DNA of 64,000 bases, taken from NCBI GenBank assembly GCA_948684385.1, contig CAPQCU010000002.1, positions 157,734-221,733 on the forward strand, given 5' to 3'. This DNA comes from an uncultured bacterium. GTDB lineage: Bacteria; Cyanobacteriota; Vampirovibrionia; Gastranaerophilales; Gastranaerophilaceae. Below, piece by piece: positions 49,685-58,400 of this stretch. The notes under the pieces were generated by a model that was not told where the DNA came from, ran no database searches, and was given only the letters and a program-made list of their open reading frames with translations. The translations under genes were made by a program, and so were the position numbers. Position 1 is the stretch's first letter; every line of letters begins with the position of its first letter.

Positions 49685-52156
49685 TTAAACTTCTTCCTTC
49701 GGTTTTCTTTCAAAAACAATTTTTTCGTCTTCAAGCTTCAAAAGAATTACATCTCCGGGTTCGTAAGCGTTTGTCAAAATTTCTTCCGCCAACTGATCCT
49801 CGATTTTCTTTTGAATTAATCTGCGAAGAGGTCTTGCTCCATAAGCTTCATTATATCCGTCTTTTGCAAGATAATCTTTTACTTCATCTGTAACTTCGAT
49901 TGAAAGCTCGCGTTCAGATAATCTCTTGAACAAATCTTTCATCATCAAGTCAACGATTTCTCTGATTTCTTCCTTGCTCAAGTGAGAGAATACGATAATG
50001 TCATCGATACGGTTTAAGAATTCCGGTCTAAACGCTTTTTTGAGTTCTTCATTAACTGTATCTTTAAGTTTTTCGTATTTATCTTTTTTAGCATCATCCG
50101 CTGCAGAGAAACCAAGTTTACCCGCTGTAGAAATCATGCTTGCACCAACGTTTGAAGTCATAATGATTACAGTGTTTTTAAAGTTAATATGTCTTCCTTT
50201 TGCATCAGTCAAACGACCGTCATCAAGGATTTGGAGCATAATATTAAACACATCCGGATGGGCTTTTTCAATTTCATCAAAAAGAATTACTGAGTAAGGT
50301 TTCTTTCTGACAAGTTCGCTCAAGTGTCCGCCGTCATCATAACCAACATATCCAGGAGGAGAACCGATAAGTTTTGCAGTAGAATGTTTTTCCATAAATT
50401 CTGACATATCTACTCTTATCATATTGTCTTCGCTTCCGAAGATAGCTTCGGCAAGAGCTTTTGCTAACTCAGTTTTACCAACACCGGTAGGGCCTGAGAA
50501 AATAAAACTTCCGATTGGTCTGTTAGGTGATTTCAAGCCGACTCTTGCGCGTCTGATTGCTTTTGCAATCGCTGTAACAGCGTCACTCTGACCGATTACT
50601 CTATCATGAAGAGTTGCTTCTAATCTAAGCAGTCTTTCTGACTCGCCTTCTGTAAGTTTAGTTACAGGCACACCGGTCATTGTTGCAATAACTTCTGCAA
50701 CATCTTCTTCTGTTACAGTCGGTTTATTTGCATCATTTTGTCTGCGCCACTCTTCAGAAACTTCACGAATTCTGTCTTTCATATTTGCTTCGTCATCACG
50801 CAAAGCTGAAGCTCTTTCGAATTCCTGATTTCTAATAGCTTCTTCTTTTTCCTTAATGATTTCGCGAAGCTCTTTATCAAGCTCTTTACCTTCCGGAGAA
50901 AGAGTGCAGACTTTTAGTCTGACTTTTGAACTTGCTTCATCAATTACGTCAATTGCTTTATCCGGCAAAAATCTGTCGTTGATGTATTTGCTTGAAAGTT
51001 TTGTTGCCGCAACAATTGCTTCATCAGAAATATTCAAGCTATGGTGTTCTTCGTATTTAGTTTTTAAACCTCTGATGATTTCAATAGTTTCATCAATAGA
51101 AGGTTCTTCAATGATTACCGGCTGAAATCTTCTCTCTAAAGCTGAATCTTTTTCGATGTACTTTCTGTACTCATCAGAAGTTGTAGCACCGATTACCTGA
51201 ATTTCACCTCTTGAAAGAGCCGGTTTCAAAATATTTGCAGCGTCAATAGCGCCTTCTGCAGCACCCGCACCAATCAAAGTATGCATTTCATCAATTACAA
51301 GAATTACGTTACCTGCCTGACGAATTTCATCCATAATCTTTTTAAGGCGTTCTTCAAATTCACCGCGGTATTTAGTACCGGCAATCAAAAGTCCCATATC
51401 AAGCTGGATAATTTTTTTGTTTTCAAGAATATCAGGCACTTCATTGTTAACAATTCTAATCGCAAGTCCTTCTGCAACAGCCGTTTTACCAACACCCGGT
51501 TCGCCTAAAAGAACAGGGTTGTTTTTTGTTCTTCTTGCAAGAATTTGTATAACGCGTTCAATTTCTTTTTCTCTGCCTACAACAGGGTCAAGGCGCTGTT
51601 CTGAAGCTGCCTGTGTTAAATCTGTACCAAACTCGTCAAGGCTTGGAGTTTTAACTTTGCTTGCAGAAGATGAAGATGATGAAGACGAACTGCTTCCTGC
51701 ACCTGCTCCTGCGGTTGGTTTTGAGTCACCGAGCATTTTAACAACATTGCTTCTTACTTTATTTAAGTCAACACCGAGGTTCTCAAGCACTCTCGCAGCA
51801 ACTCCTTCGCCTTCTCTAATAAGACCTAAAAGCAAGTGTTCTGTACCGATATAGTTATGGCCGAGCTGTCTGGCTTCGTCCCATGAAAGCTCCAGAACTC
51901 GTTTTGCTCTTGGAGTAAACGGGATTTCAACCGCAACAAAACCTGAGCCTCTGCCAATGATTTTTTCGACTTCGACTCTTGCGTCTTTAAGGTTTACCCC
52001 CATAGATTTCAAAGTCTTTGCAGCAATTCCGGTACCTTCCCCGATAAGCCCCAGAAGAACCTGTTCGGTTCCTACAAAGTTATGCCCGAGGCGTCTGGCT
52101 TCTTCTTGAGCCAGCATAATAACTTTAATCGCCTTTTCAGTAAAACGTTCGAACAT
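49685..52156 (-). CDS. clpC: ClpC AAA+ protease chaperone
   Basis: 823 residues, ClpC not ClpA/B: two N-terminal Clp repeats (EEARRLGHNFVGTEQVLLGL and DEARQLGHNYIGTEHLLLGL), AAA1 Walker A LGEPGVGKTAVAEGL, a UVR-type middle segment (KEEAIRNQEFERASALRDDE) and AAA2 Walker A GPTGVGKTELAKALAEAIFG. Partner ATPase of ClpP. A poly-serine tract (ten Ser) joins the N-domain to AAA1. Ribosome site GAGGA. clpP and other regulators are not in the window. Confidence 0.96.
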   Translation of the reverse strand: MFERFTEKAIKVIMLAQEEARRLGHNFVGTEQVLLGLIGEGTGIAAKTLKSMGVNLKDARVEVEKIIGRGSGFVAVEIPFTPRAKRVLELSWDEARQLGHNYIGTEHLLLGLIREGEGVAARVLENLGVDLNKVRSNVVKMLGDSKPTAGAGAGSSSSSSSSSSASKVKTPSLDEFGTDLTQAASEQRLDPVVGREKEIERVIQILARRTKNNPVLLGEPGVGKTAVAEGLAIRIVNNEVPDILENKKIIQLDMGLLIAGTKYRGEFEERLKKIMDEIRQAGNVILVIDEMHTLIGAGAAEGAIDAANILKPALSRGEIQVIGATTSDEYRKYIEKDSALERRFQPVIIEEPSIDETIEIIRGLKTKYEEHHSLNISDEAIVAATKLSSKYINDRFLPDKAIDVIDEASSKVRLKVCTLSPEGKELDKELREIIKEKEEAIRNQEFERASALRDDEANMKDRIREVSEEWRRQNDANKPTVTEEDVAEVIATMTGVPVTKLTEGESERLLRLEATLHDRVIGQSDAVTAIAKAIRRARVGLKSPNRPIGSFIFSGPTGVGKTELAKALAEAIFGSEDNMIRVDMSEFMEKHSTAKLIGSPPGYVGYDDGGHLSELVRKKPYSVILFDEIEKAHPDVFNIMLQILDDGRLTDAKGRHINFKNTVIIMTSNVGASMISTAGKLGFSAADDAKKDKYEKLKDTVNEELKKAFRPEFLNRIDDIIVFSHLSKEEIREIVDLMMKDLFKRLSERELSIEVTDEVKDYLAKDGYNEAYGARPLRRLIQKKIEDQLAEEILTNAYEPGDVILLKLEDEKIVFERKPKEEV

Positions 52157-52230
52157 TTAATTATAATCCTCTTCTTATAAATATATTTATCTTAGAATAT
52201 CTTACATAAATTTGGAGGATTTTTCAAGGG

Positions 52231-52305
52231 GGTAAATGTATAGATTGGTTTTGTGACTACAAGTGAAAAATCTTGCAGAGGGGGGTATTGGGTTAGAGAC
52301 TACAA
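52231..52305. repeat. Two repeat-family cores upstream of clpC
   Basis: GGGGGTAAATGTATAGATTG then GTTTTGTGACTACAAGTG, followed after ~25 bp by GGGGGGTATTGGGTTAGAGA with ACTACAAGAC. They lie between clpC's start and the stop of the secreted protein gene. Confidence 0.7.
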
Positions 52306-52311
52306 GACTAA

Positions 52312-52938
52312 TTATCTTATATTTGGAAAAGCGTAAATTTTACCGTTGCTGTCGCGCCACTTCAAGTATCCTGTTTTTCCAATTTTGTCAACATCAACCG
52401 CAGTTACAAGCGCCCAATTACCGCGGATGGCAGTTACCTTAATAAATTTTACAAACTTTAGAGTAGAAATATTTTGTGACAAATCTTCGCTCTTTGCGTG
52501 TAAGATTTGAGCATCTTCAGGCGCGTCTTTCATCAGTCTTAACCCGTATTTACGCCCATACATATTATAAAAACTAAGCCACGGCAGGAATTGAAACCTG
52601 TCTTCAGTCTGCACCCAGCCTTTTTCACCTGTCATTTTATTAAAAATAACCTCTACCCAGCCTTCATCTCCTATGTCAGAAACGTATAAAAAACCTAGTT
52701 TCTTTTCATTCAAAAGAAGTGCAAAAACATTATCCGGCATACTTTCCGGAGTATAAGAAAAATCAAAAGTTTTAACAACGCGTGAGTTTGCCTCCGGATG
52801 AGAAAAAATCGTTATGCTCTCACCGGTTTGATACATTCCTATTGCATCTTTGGGAATACTATTCATATAGAAAGGCATTGTATCCGCAAATACCGGTAAT
52901 ATTAACATCATACACAAAGTTATTAAAAATTTTTTCAT
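52312..52938 (-). CDS. Secreted protein with possible SH3-like fold
   Basis: 208 residues with a signal peptide (FLITLCMMLILPVFA). Two strand-rich halves: ITIFSHPEANSRVVKTFDFS...GWVEVIFNKMTGEKGWVQ and KFIKVTAIRGNWALVTAV then KTGYLKWRDSNGKIYAF (only pieces quoted: GWVEVIFNKMTGEKGWVQT, RGNWALVTAV). The second half is reminiscent of bacterial SH3 domains that bind cell wall. The ATG follows GAGGG, and two TATAAT hexamers lie upstream. Function unknown. Confidence 0.7.
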   Translation of the reverse strand: MKKFLITLCMMLILPVFADTMPFYMNSIPKDAIGMYQTGESITIFSHPEANSRVVKTFDFSYTPESMPDNVFALLLNEKKLGFLYVSDIGDEGWVEVIFNKMTGEKGWVQTEDRFQFLPWLSFYNMYGRKYGLRLMKDAPEDAQILHAKSEDLSQNISTLKFVKFIKVTAIRGNWALVTAVDVDKIGKTGYLKWRDSNGKIYAFPNIR

Positions 52939-52967
52939 AATATAATTCCCTCTGGAACATTATATCA

Positions 52968-53093
52968 TTATAATCCGATTTTTTCATCAAGTTTGAAATA
53001 TTCTATCATATCTAAAATTGATGATAGCTCATTGTAAAACTCGTTGACTGAAGCTATAATAGCACCAAACAAAACAAATCCAAATAAAAACAT
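52968..53093 (-). CDS. 41-residue ORF: DUF3137 C-terminal remnant fused to a hydrophobic start
   Basis: ATG at 53093 with AGGAG 9 nt upstream, 22 bp after the MNT stop. It reads MFLFGFVLFGAIIA and then EFYNELSSILDMIEYFKLDE and KIGL. The last ~23 residues equal the end of the DUF3137 protein at 53870-55003; codons differ at many synonymous sites, so it derives from a diverged paralogue. It may be a degraded gene or a small membrane peptide in the HEPN/MNT operon. Confidence 0.5.
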   Translation of the reverse strand: MFLFGFVLFGAIIASVNEFYNELSSILDMIEYFKLDEKIGL

Positions 53094-53115
53094 CTCGTAA
53101 AACTCCTGCTTACGG

Positions 53116-53427
53116 TTAAGCATCATCTTTTTTCCTTTCAATTTTTACCAAATCTTTTTCAATAAGCTTGTAAAAACTATCCTCTACATTATATGAAAGG
53201 TTTACTACGTAGGGTAAGTTGCTTTCATCAAATGCCGATTTAATTTTTTCTATATCTTCCATATCAATTTTTTCAAAAGGAAAAACCAGAATATCCAAAT
53301 CAGACAAAGGGCGAAAATTGCCTTTTACTCTTGAACCATAGTAATAAAAATCATATTTTTCAGAAAAAGGTTTAAGTATAAGAAAAATTATTTCTTCTTC
53401 CTGTATGCTGACACCTTTAATCGGCAC
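53116..53427 (-). CDS. MNT-type nucleotidyltransferase (antitoxin of HEPN/MNT pair)
   Basis: 103 residues. Minimal nucleotidyltransferase core with GSRVKGNFRPLSDLDILVF, which fits the GSx10DxD metal/nucleotide motif. In HEPN/MNT systems the MNT protein AMPylates the HEPN RNase near its active site and silences it. It overlaps the HEPN gene by 11 nt. It ends KIERKKDDA. The MNT and HEPN genes are bracketed by DUF3137-type sequences (52968 and 53870). Confidence 0.88.
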   Translation of the reverse strand: MPIKGVSIQEEEIIFLILKPFSEKYDFYYYGSRVKGNFRPLSDLDILVFPFEKIDMEDIEKIKSAFDESNLPYVVNLSYNVEDSFYKLIEKDLVKIERKKDDA

Positions 53428-53827
53428 TTTCCCCTTCTTCCTTTAATTTGCTTAAGAAAAATTCTACATCATCAATAAACTGCGGAATGATTTCCAGTAA
53501 AGTTCTTGATTTTACCAGATTGTATTCATGCGCAACATCATTTCTTCGCTGGTAATATCCGCGCCAGCGTTCCCAGTTTTCGCAGTACCCGTACCCTTGC
53601 ATAAAACGAAAAATATTATTCATACTAAGTTCAGACTCTGTTTTACCATATTTTTGTATAAAAATCTTTTTTGCAAGTTTCCACGCAGCTTCTAAAGTAT
53701 ATTCAAAACGTTTGACACAGGAATCTGCAATATACTCAGCAAAACTAGAAGTTTGATTAGAGTCAAAATCTTTATAACAAACTTGAAGCGTTTGAAATGC
53801 ATTTTCCAGGTTCTCAAAACTAATCAT
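53417..53827 (-). CDS. HEPN-domain toxin (HI0074-like)
   Basis: 136 residues. HEPN RNase motif RNDVAHEY (Rx4-6H) at ~100 in YYQRRNDVAHEYNL, preceded by FEYTLEAAWKLAKKIFIQKYG, the HI0074-type helix. It probably cleaves RNA and is neutralised by the overlapping MNT protein. Ribosome site AAGGATTAG; an extended -10 TGCTAATATT lies upstream. Order HEPN then MNT is the usual one. The pair sits between the DUF3137 gene and a DUF3137 remnant. Confidence 0.88.
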   Translation of the reverse strand: MISFENLENAFQTLQVCYKDFDSNQTSSFAEYIADSCVKRFEYTLEAAWKLAKKIFIQKYGKTESELSMNNIFRFMQGYGYCENWERWRGYYQRRNDVAHEYNLVKSRTLLEIIPQFIDDVEFFLSKLKEEGESAD

Positions 53828-53869
53828 TCGCTAATCCTTTTTTTTAATATTAGCATTTTTTCTATGTAA

Positions 53870-55003
53870 CTACAAGCCGATTTTTTCATCAAGTTTGAAA
53901 TATTCTATCATATCTAAAATGGACGAAAGTTCGTTGTAAAACTCATTGATTGATTCAGGGTCTTCAAGTGACTTATTCAAGCTGCCGATTTCAAAGACAT
54001 CTTTATCCGTGCTTATTGCAAACATTATTTTATCCTCAAAGAACGAACATTTTGCATTCTTTGCTCCAAAAGCTGTGTTTAAGTTCTTAAACCTTTCCAT
54101 AAAAGCTGTTGTAATCAAATACCTTGCTTCGACTTCGTCTGAAGATGTTACTTCAAACATTTTAGAAAATTCTGGATCCTCAAGTTTGATATTGTCATTA
54201 AACATTTTTTCTTGCATTTTTTTTAAAAACGGCAGCATTGCTATTAAACAAATTACAGCAAAAATCACCCCGACTTGCCAGTTAATTTCTAATGCAACAG
54301 GCACACCAATCATAATTGGTATAGAATAATAGCATATATCTTTATATTTGCCTGTTTTAAAATCACCTTTCGTAGTAATTACCGTAGGAGCAAACATTAA
54401 TGGATTAGTTTTATTAAAGTCAAAAGTAATTATTACTCCTTTAAAAACTTGCACCATATAACCACTGTAATCACCTTTACCCTTACCGGAAACTAATTTT
54501 ATTTCACTGATTTTAAACGTAACATCTTTATATACACCTTCAAACTGGTCGTCTTTGTATTTCCCATCAAAATTTGAAAACAACCCGCTGCCATAAAGCA
54601 ACCCATCAGATATGATATACCTCAGTGATTTAGCATCGTACCACTTAATGTCTCCAAACACTTTTAATAATAAAGGAAGATATTTTGTTTTTAAAGATTG
54701 TTTAAACTTTTTAATGCCATATTTATTTTTTACAACAAAAGAACAAATAAGCATTACCACAAACCCCGGTCCGCAGAGCGCAAAAGCCGGTATAACAAAG
54801 TCTTCCGGAAGCGGCACAGCTATTGCCAGTAGAAAGCAGGTTCCAAAAAAGATTAAACCGCATAAAACAGCAGCACCATAAACTATACTGGTAAAAATAT
54901 ACCGTTTCTTACGTTCATCCTCATATTGCATAATATCCGGTAAGATTTTAGAACGGTAAATCTTATGAAACTCCAGCGTTCTTTGTGTATAGCTCGTTTT
55001 CAT
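53870..55003 (-). CDS. DUF3137-family membrane protein (paralogue)
   Basis: 377 residues, homologous to 23990-24934 over much of its length. Helices GAAVLCGLIFFGTCFLLAIA and VIPAFALCGPGFVVMLICSF near the N-terminus, and two more (~240-275, PIMIGVPVALEINWQVGVIF) that the other copy lacks. Shared marks: FEGVYKDVTFKISEIK, FKGVIITFDFNK, SDEVEARYLIT, IEYFKLDEKIGL. It has a start ATG with AGAGAG. It precedes the HEPN/MNT pair in the same orientation. Confidence 0.8.
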   Translation of the reverse strand: MKTSYTQRTLEFHKIYRSKILPDIMQYEDERKKRYIFTSIVYGAAVLCGLIFFGTCFLLAIAVPLPEDFVIPAFALCGPGFVVMLICSFVVKNKYGIKKFKQSLKTKYLPLLLKVFGDIKWYDAKSLRYIISDGLLYGSGLFSNFDGKYKDDQFEGVYKDVTFKISEIKLVSGKGKGDYSGYMVQVFKGVIITFDFNKTNPLMFAPTVITTKGDFKTGKYKDICYYSIPIMIGVPVALEINWQVGVIFAVICLIAMLPFLKKMQEKMFNDNIKLEDPEFSKMFEVTSSDEVEARYLITTAFMERFKNLNTAFGAKNAKCSFFEDKIMFAISTDKDVFEIGSLNKSLEDPESINEFYNELSSILDMIEYFKLDEKIGL

Positions 55004-55008
55004 ATTGT

Positions 55009-57483
55009 TTACTCTCTAAAATTAAGCTCAGGCATTGCTTTTTTGAGCGCAGAACGAACATTTGCCATCTGAGTTTCAATCGCTTCATCCGTCATCGTAG
55101 CATTATTATCCTGCATTCTTATCCTGAAAGCAACTGACTTAAATCCGTCTTGAACATGCTCGCCTTCGTAAACGTCAAATACTTCAGCTCCTGCAAAAAC
55201 TTTGTTATCAACACCTTTTTTAACAACTTTTTCCAGCTCGTCCCAACTTGTTGTCTTAGGTACAATTACTGCCAGGTCTCTCTGAACTTCCGGAAACTGC
55301 GGAAGTTTTTTGCACTTCACAACATTGTTATTTACAGCATTAATAAACAAATCCAAATCAAGCTTAAATACATAAGCATTCTGGTTAAGTTTCAACTTAT
55401 TCTTAAGTTCCGGATGAATTTCGCCATAATAACCAACAATTTCAGGCTTTTTGCCCAACAAAGTCAAGACAGCAGATTTGTAAGGATGCATTACAGTATG
55501 AGTTTTTGCTAAAGCAGAATCTGCCAGAAGTTCAAACTTGATACGTCTTGTCAAGCCGAAATCAGCAAGAATTTTATCAACAATACCTTTAATTGTGTAA
55601 AAATCCACTTCTCCTGTTTGCTGCCACATTGAGTTTTGAATATCACCGGTTACAGCTCCGGCAAGAATTTGAGTTTCTTTAACTCCCGAACATTTTTCAT
55701 CAGGCTCTGAAACTTTAACATAACTTCTTCCGATTTCGTAAGACCAGAAATTTTTCTGACCGTTATCGTAGTTATATTTTAAACACTGTAAGACACTTGC
55801 CATAAGCGTTTGTCTAAGCATTGTATACTCTTCTGAAGACGGATTTTGAACATAAACAGCTTTTTCTTTGTTAAAGTTTACATTAAACTGCTTCAACAAA
55901 GGCTCACCAATCAGAGAAGATGTTTGGATTTCGTTTAAACCTTCGCCTTGCATAATTTCACGAACACGGGCAATCACACGTTCTGAATGTGAAATTTCTG
56001 CAATTCCTGCTCTGTTTGGAAGAGTAGGAGTAATTTTATCGTATCCGTTAATTCTTGCAATTTCTTCTATCAAATCAACTTCTCTTGTAACATCTCCAGC
56101 TCTGAATGAAGGAACAAGAACTTTGCAAGCCATTTCGTTTTTGCCTAAAATCTTAAACCCTAATTTTTCAAGAATTACAAGAGCTTTTGCAGGCTCAATA
56201 TCACAGCCCAAAATTCTTCTTATCTGAGAATATCTTAAAGTAATCTCAATAGGCTCAAGCTTATTCATGCCGGCTTCAACCAGACCTTCAAACTTCGCAT
56301 CAGCATATTTTTCTAATAGTTCAACAGCTCTCAAAAGTCCAGGTTTAACAGCTTCTATATCAACTCCGCGCTCAAATCTTGCACAGGCATCAGATTTATA
56401 ACCGACACTTCTTGAGCTTTTTCTGTTTGACTGCGGTGTAAAGTAAGCAGCTTCGAGCGCAATGTTTTTAGAATTATCGTCAATTTCAGAGTTTGCTCCG
56501 CCAAAGACTCCGCCTAAACAAACCGGTTCTTTTTCTGTTGCAATCAAAACGGTGTCATGGTGAAGCTCTCTTTCAACTTCATCTAAAGTAACAAGCTTTT
56601 CGCCTTCTACTGCGCGTCTTACGCACAAATAACCGTTCAATTTATCCAAATCAAAAGCGTGAAGCGGAGTTCCGTACTCTAACATTACGTAATTAGTAAT
56701 ATCTACAACGTTATTAATTGCTCTGACTCCTGAAGATACAAGTCTTTTTTGCATCCAATCAGGAGAGGGTTTAATTGTAATTCCTTTCAAAACCCCGATA
56801 GAATAGTATTTGCACACATCATTGTCTTTGATTTCGACTTTGAAATCCGCTTTTTCAGCTTCGCGGGAAGCGTATTCAAACTTCATTTCTCTGTTAAACA
56901 GGGCAGAAAGCTCACGCGCAATACCGATTACAGAAACCTGATCGCCTCTGTTTGCAGTCGGAGCTGTGTGAATAATAAAGTCTTTTTCAAACCCCAAAAC
57001 ATCTTCAACATTCAAACCTAGCCCGACATTCGGGAAAAGTCTGTTCAAGATAAGAATACCGTCTTCTTCCTGATAATTCCTGTCAGACACTCCAAGTTCA
57101 TCATCAGAGCAAAGCATACCCTGAGACTCAACCCCCCTGATTGTTGCAGGAGTAAGTTCAAACTGCTCTCCGGTTTTCCTGTCAAGCACCTTGCTTCCAA
57201 CAGAAGCGTAAGGAATTACCTGACCAACTTCAATATTTTGTGCGCCGCACACAACAGTTTTTAAACCGGAGCCGGTATTTACAGTAACAAGATGCAAGCG
57301 ATCTGAGTTCGGATGATTGTCGATTTTTTCAATCTTTGCAGTGATGATATTTGTAAACTTAGGTCTGACCTCTTCAACTTCTTCGACCTCTAATCCGCTC
57401 ATTGTAAGTTCGTGAGCAATTTGTTTTACATCAATATCTTTTAAATCTACCAATTCATTCAACCAGTTTAATGAAACTTGCAT
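55009..57483 (-). CDS. pheT: Phenylalanyl-tRNA synthetase beta subunit
   Basis: 824 residues. It carries the tRNA-binding N-terminal domain (IITAKIEKIDNHPNSDRLHL, with TVVCGAQNIEVGQ), the B5 domain and the FDX-ACB C-terminus (FPEVQRDLAVIVPKTTSWDE). The start at 57483 (MQVSLNWLNELVDLKDIDV) is supported by AGGTAGGA. It edits and charges Phe together with PheS, whose gene is not in the window. Follows the DUF3137 gene's start at 5 bp but on the same strand upstream; precedes it in transcription. Confidence 0.95.
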   Translation of the reverse strand: MQVSLNWLNELVDLKDIDVKQIAHELTMSGLEVEEVEEVRPKFTNIITAKIEKIDNHPNSDRLHLVTVNTGSGLKTVVCGAQNIEVGQVIPYASVGSKVLDRKTGEQFELTPATIRGVESQGMLCSDDELGVSDRNYQEEDGILILNRLFPNVGLGLNVEDVLGFEKDFIIHTAPTANRGDQVSVIGIARELSALFNREMKFEYASREAEKADFKVEIKDNDVCKYYSIGVLKGITIKPSPDWMQKRLVSSGVRAINNVVDITNYVMLEYGTPLHAFDLDKLNGYLCVRRAVEGEKLVTLDEVERELHHDTVLIATEKEPVCLGGVFGGANSEIDDNSKNIALEAAYFTPQSNRKSSRSVGYKSDACARFERGVDIEAVKPGLLRAVELLEKYADAKFEGLVEAGMNKLEPIEITLRYSQIRRILGCDIEPAKALVILEKLGFKILGKNEMACKVLVPSFRAGDVTREVDLIEEIARINGYDKITPTLPNRAGIAEISHSERVIARVREIMQGEGLNEIQTSSLIGEPLLKQFNVNFNKEKAVYVQNPSSEEYTMLRQTLMASVLQCLKYNYDNGQKNFWSYEIGRSYVKVSEPDEKCSGVKETQILAGAVTGDIQNSMWQQTGEVDFYTIKGIVDKILADFGLTRRIKFELLADSALAKTHTVMHPYKSAVLTLLGKKPEIVGYYGEIHPELKNKLKLNQNAYVFKLDLDLFINAVNNNVVKCKKLPQFPEVQRDLAVIVPKTTSWDELEKVVKKGVDNKVFAGAEVFDVYEGEHVQDGFKSVAFRIRMQDNNATMTDEAIETQMANVRSALKKAMPELNFRE

Positions 57484-57539
57484 AATTCCTACCTCTCTAT
57501 TTCTGTTTAGTAAAATTATACAATAAAGAAAATAAAAGA

Positions 57540-58301
57540 TTAACAATCAAATTGACTAACGTAATTCACAAGCGCATCATAAACTTCAGGAAGAATTTTG
57601 CCTTCTCTGACTTCTCCATACAATATAAGCAGCGATTCAACACGCGTAAGCCTTCTTCTGTATACGCGCGCTTCTCTTAAAGCAGAATATTTATCCGCAA
57701 TAGAAATTATCTGCACTCCGATATCAGAAGGGTAAATGCTTTCTTCTAAAACAGGATAGCCTGTATGTTTCAAATTCTGATGATGATATTTGATAAGTTC
57801 CAATGTTTCTTCCGAAATACTTTGTGTCTTTAAAAGCTCATACCCCAGAGTCGAGTGAATGTTCATAATTTCACGCTCTTTAACATTAAGCTTAGCTGGC
57901 TTTTTCAATATCTTTGAAGGGATAAGAACTTTCCCTAAATCGTGCAGCATAGAGGCTTCTTTTATTTTATCTTCGTCAACTTCCGCCTTCAAATGCTCAG
58001 GAAGCATTGAATAAACTCCGACCGCAACATTGCAAGTTTCGTTCATGTGCCCGCCGGTAAGTTCTTTCAATGTTCCGGTATCAATAGAAGCTTTGATTTT
58101 ATACTTTTTCAACAAATTTTTTATAGAAGGATTTAGCTTAATCATGTTTTTCACAAGCGACTTATGCAGACGCTCATCTTTCCCCGTTTTCAAAAAGGTT
58201 TTGCCAAACTCATCGGCACAGATAAAAAAACTGTTTCGATTAATCTGAACAGCACCTTTCAAACTCACTTTCTTCTGTTTTGGGGGGTAATTTAAAATCA
58301 T
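57540..58301 (-). CDS. HD-GYP-like phosphodiesterase domain protein
   Basis: 253 residues. An HD domain with HMNETCNVAVGVY and SMLHDLGKVLIPSKILKKPA, then IHSTLGYELLK, and the family's distal IKYHHQNLKHTGYPVLEESI, which keeps HH...GYP as in HD-GYP c-di-GMP phosphodiesterases, and IISIADKYSALREARVY. The N-terminal 70 residues are a separate domain. It may lower cyclic-di-GMP, in line with the GGDEF-containing and flagellar genes here. TATATT ends 7 nt before the ATG and no Shine-Dalgarno is seen. It lies 56 bp upstream of pheT. Confidence 0.82.
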   Translation of the reverse strand: MILNYPPKQKKVSLKGAVQINRNSFFICADEFGKTFLKTGKDERLHKSLVKNMIKLNPSIKNLLKKYKIKASIDTGTLKELTGGHMNETCNVAVGVYSMLPEHLKAEVDEDKIKEASMLHDLGKVLIPSKILKKPAKLNVKEREIMNIHSTLGYELLKTQSISEETLELIKYHHQNLKHTGYPVLEESIYPSDIGVQIISIADKYSALREARVYRRRLTRVESLLILYGEVREGKILPEVYDALVNYVSQFDC

Positions 58302-58361
58302 AATTCTTAATATAACTTTACAATAAATTTTATAAGTTTGTCAAGACATAAGCAATTTTTA

Positions 58362-58370
58362 TGGTATAAT
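58362..58370 (+). promoter_or_regulatory. gpsA promoter, extended -10
   Basis: TGGTATAAT; leader ~25 nt with GAGGGGAA before the ATG at 58401. Convergence-free gap with the divergent HD-GYP gene. Confidence 0.65.
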
Positions 58371-58400
58371 AATGTTGGACAAAAAGAGGGGAAGTTGCCA

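Noticed and set aside
51417..51854. 145-residue frame opposite clpC
   Set aside because: Antisense shadow of a well-conserved AAA+ gene; serine/leucine-rich composition typical of such shadows.
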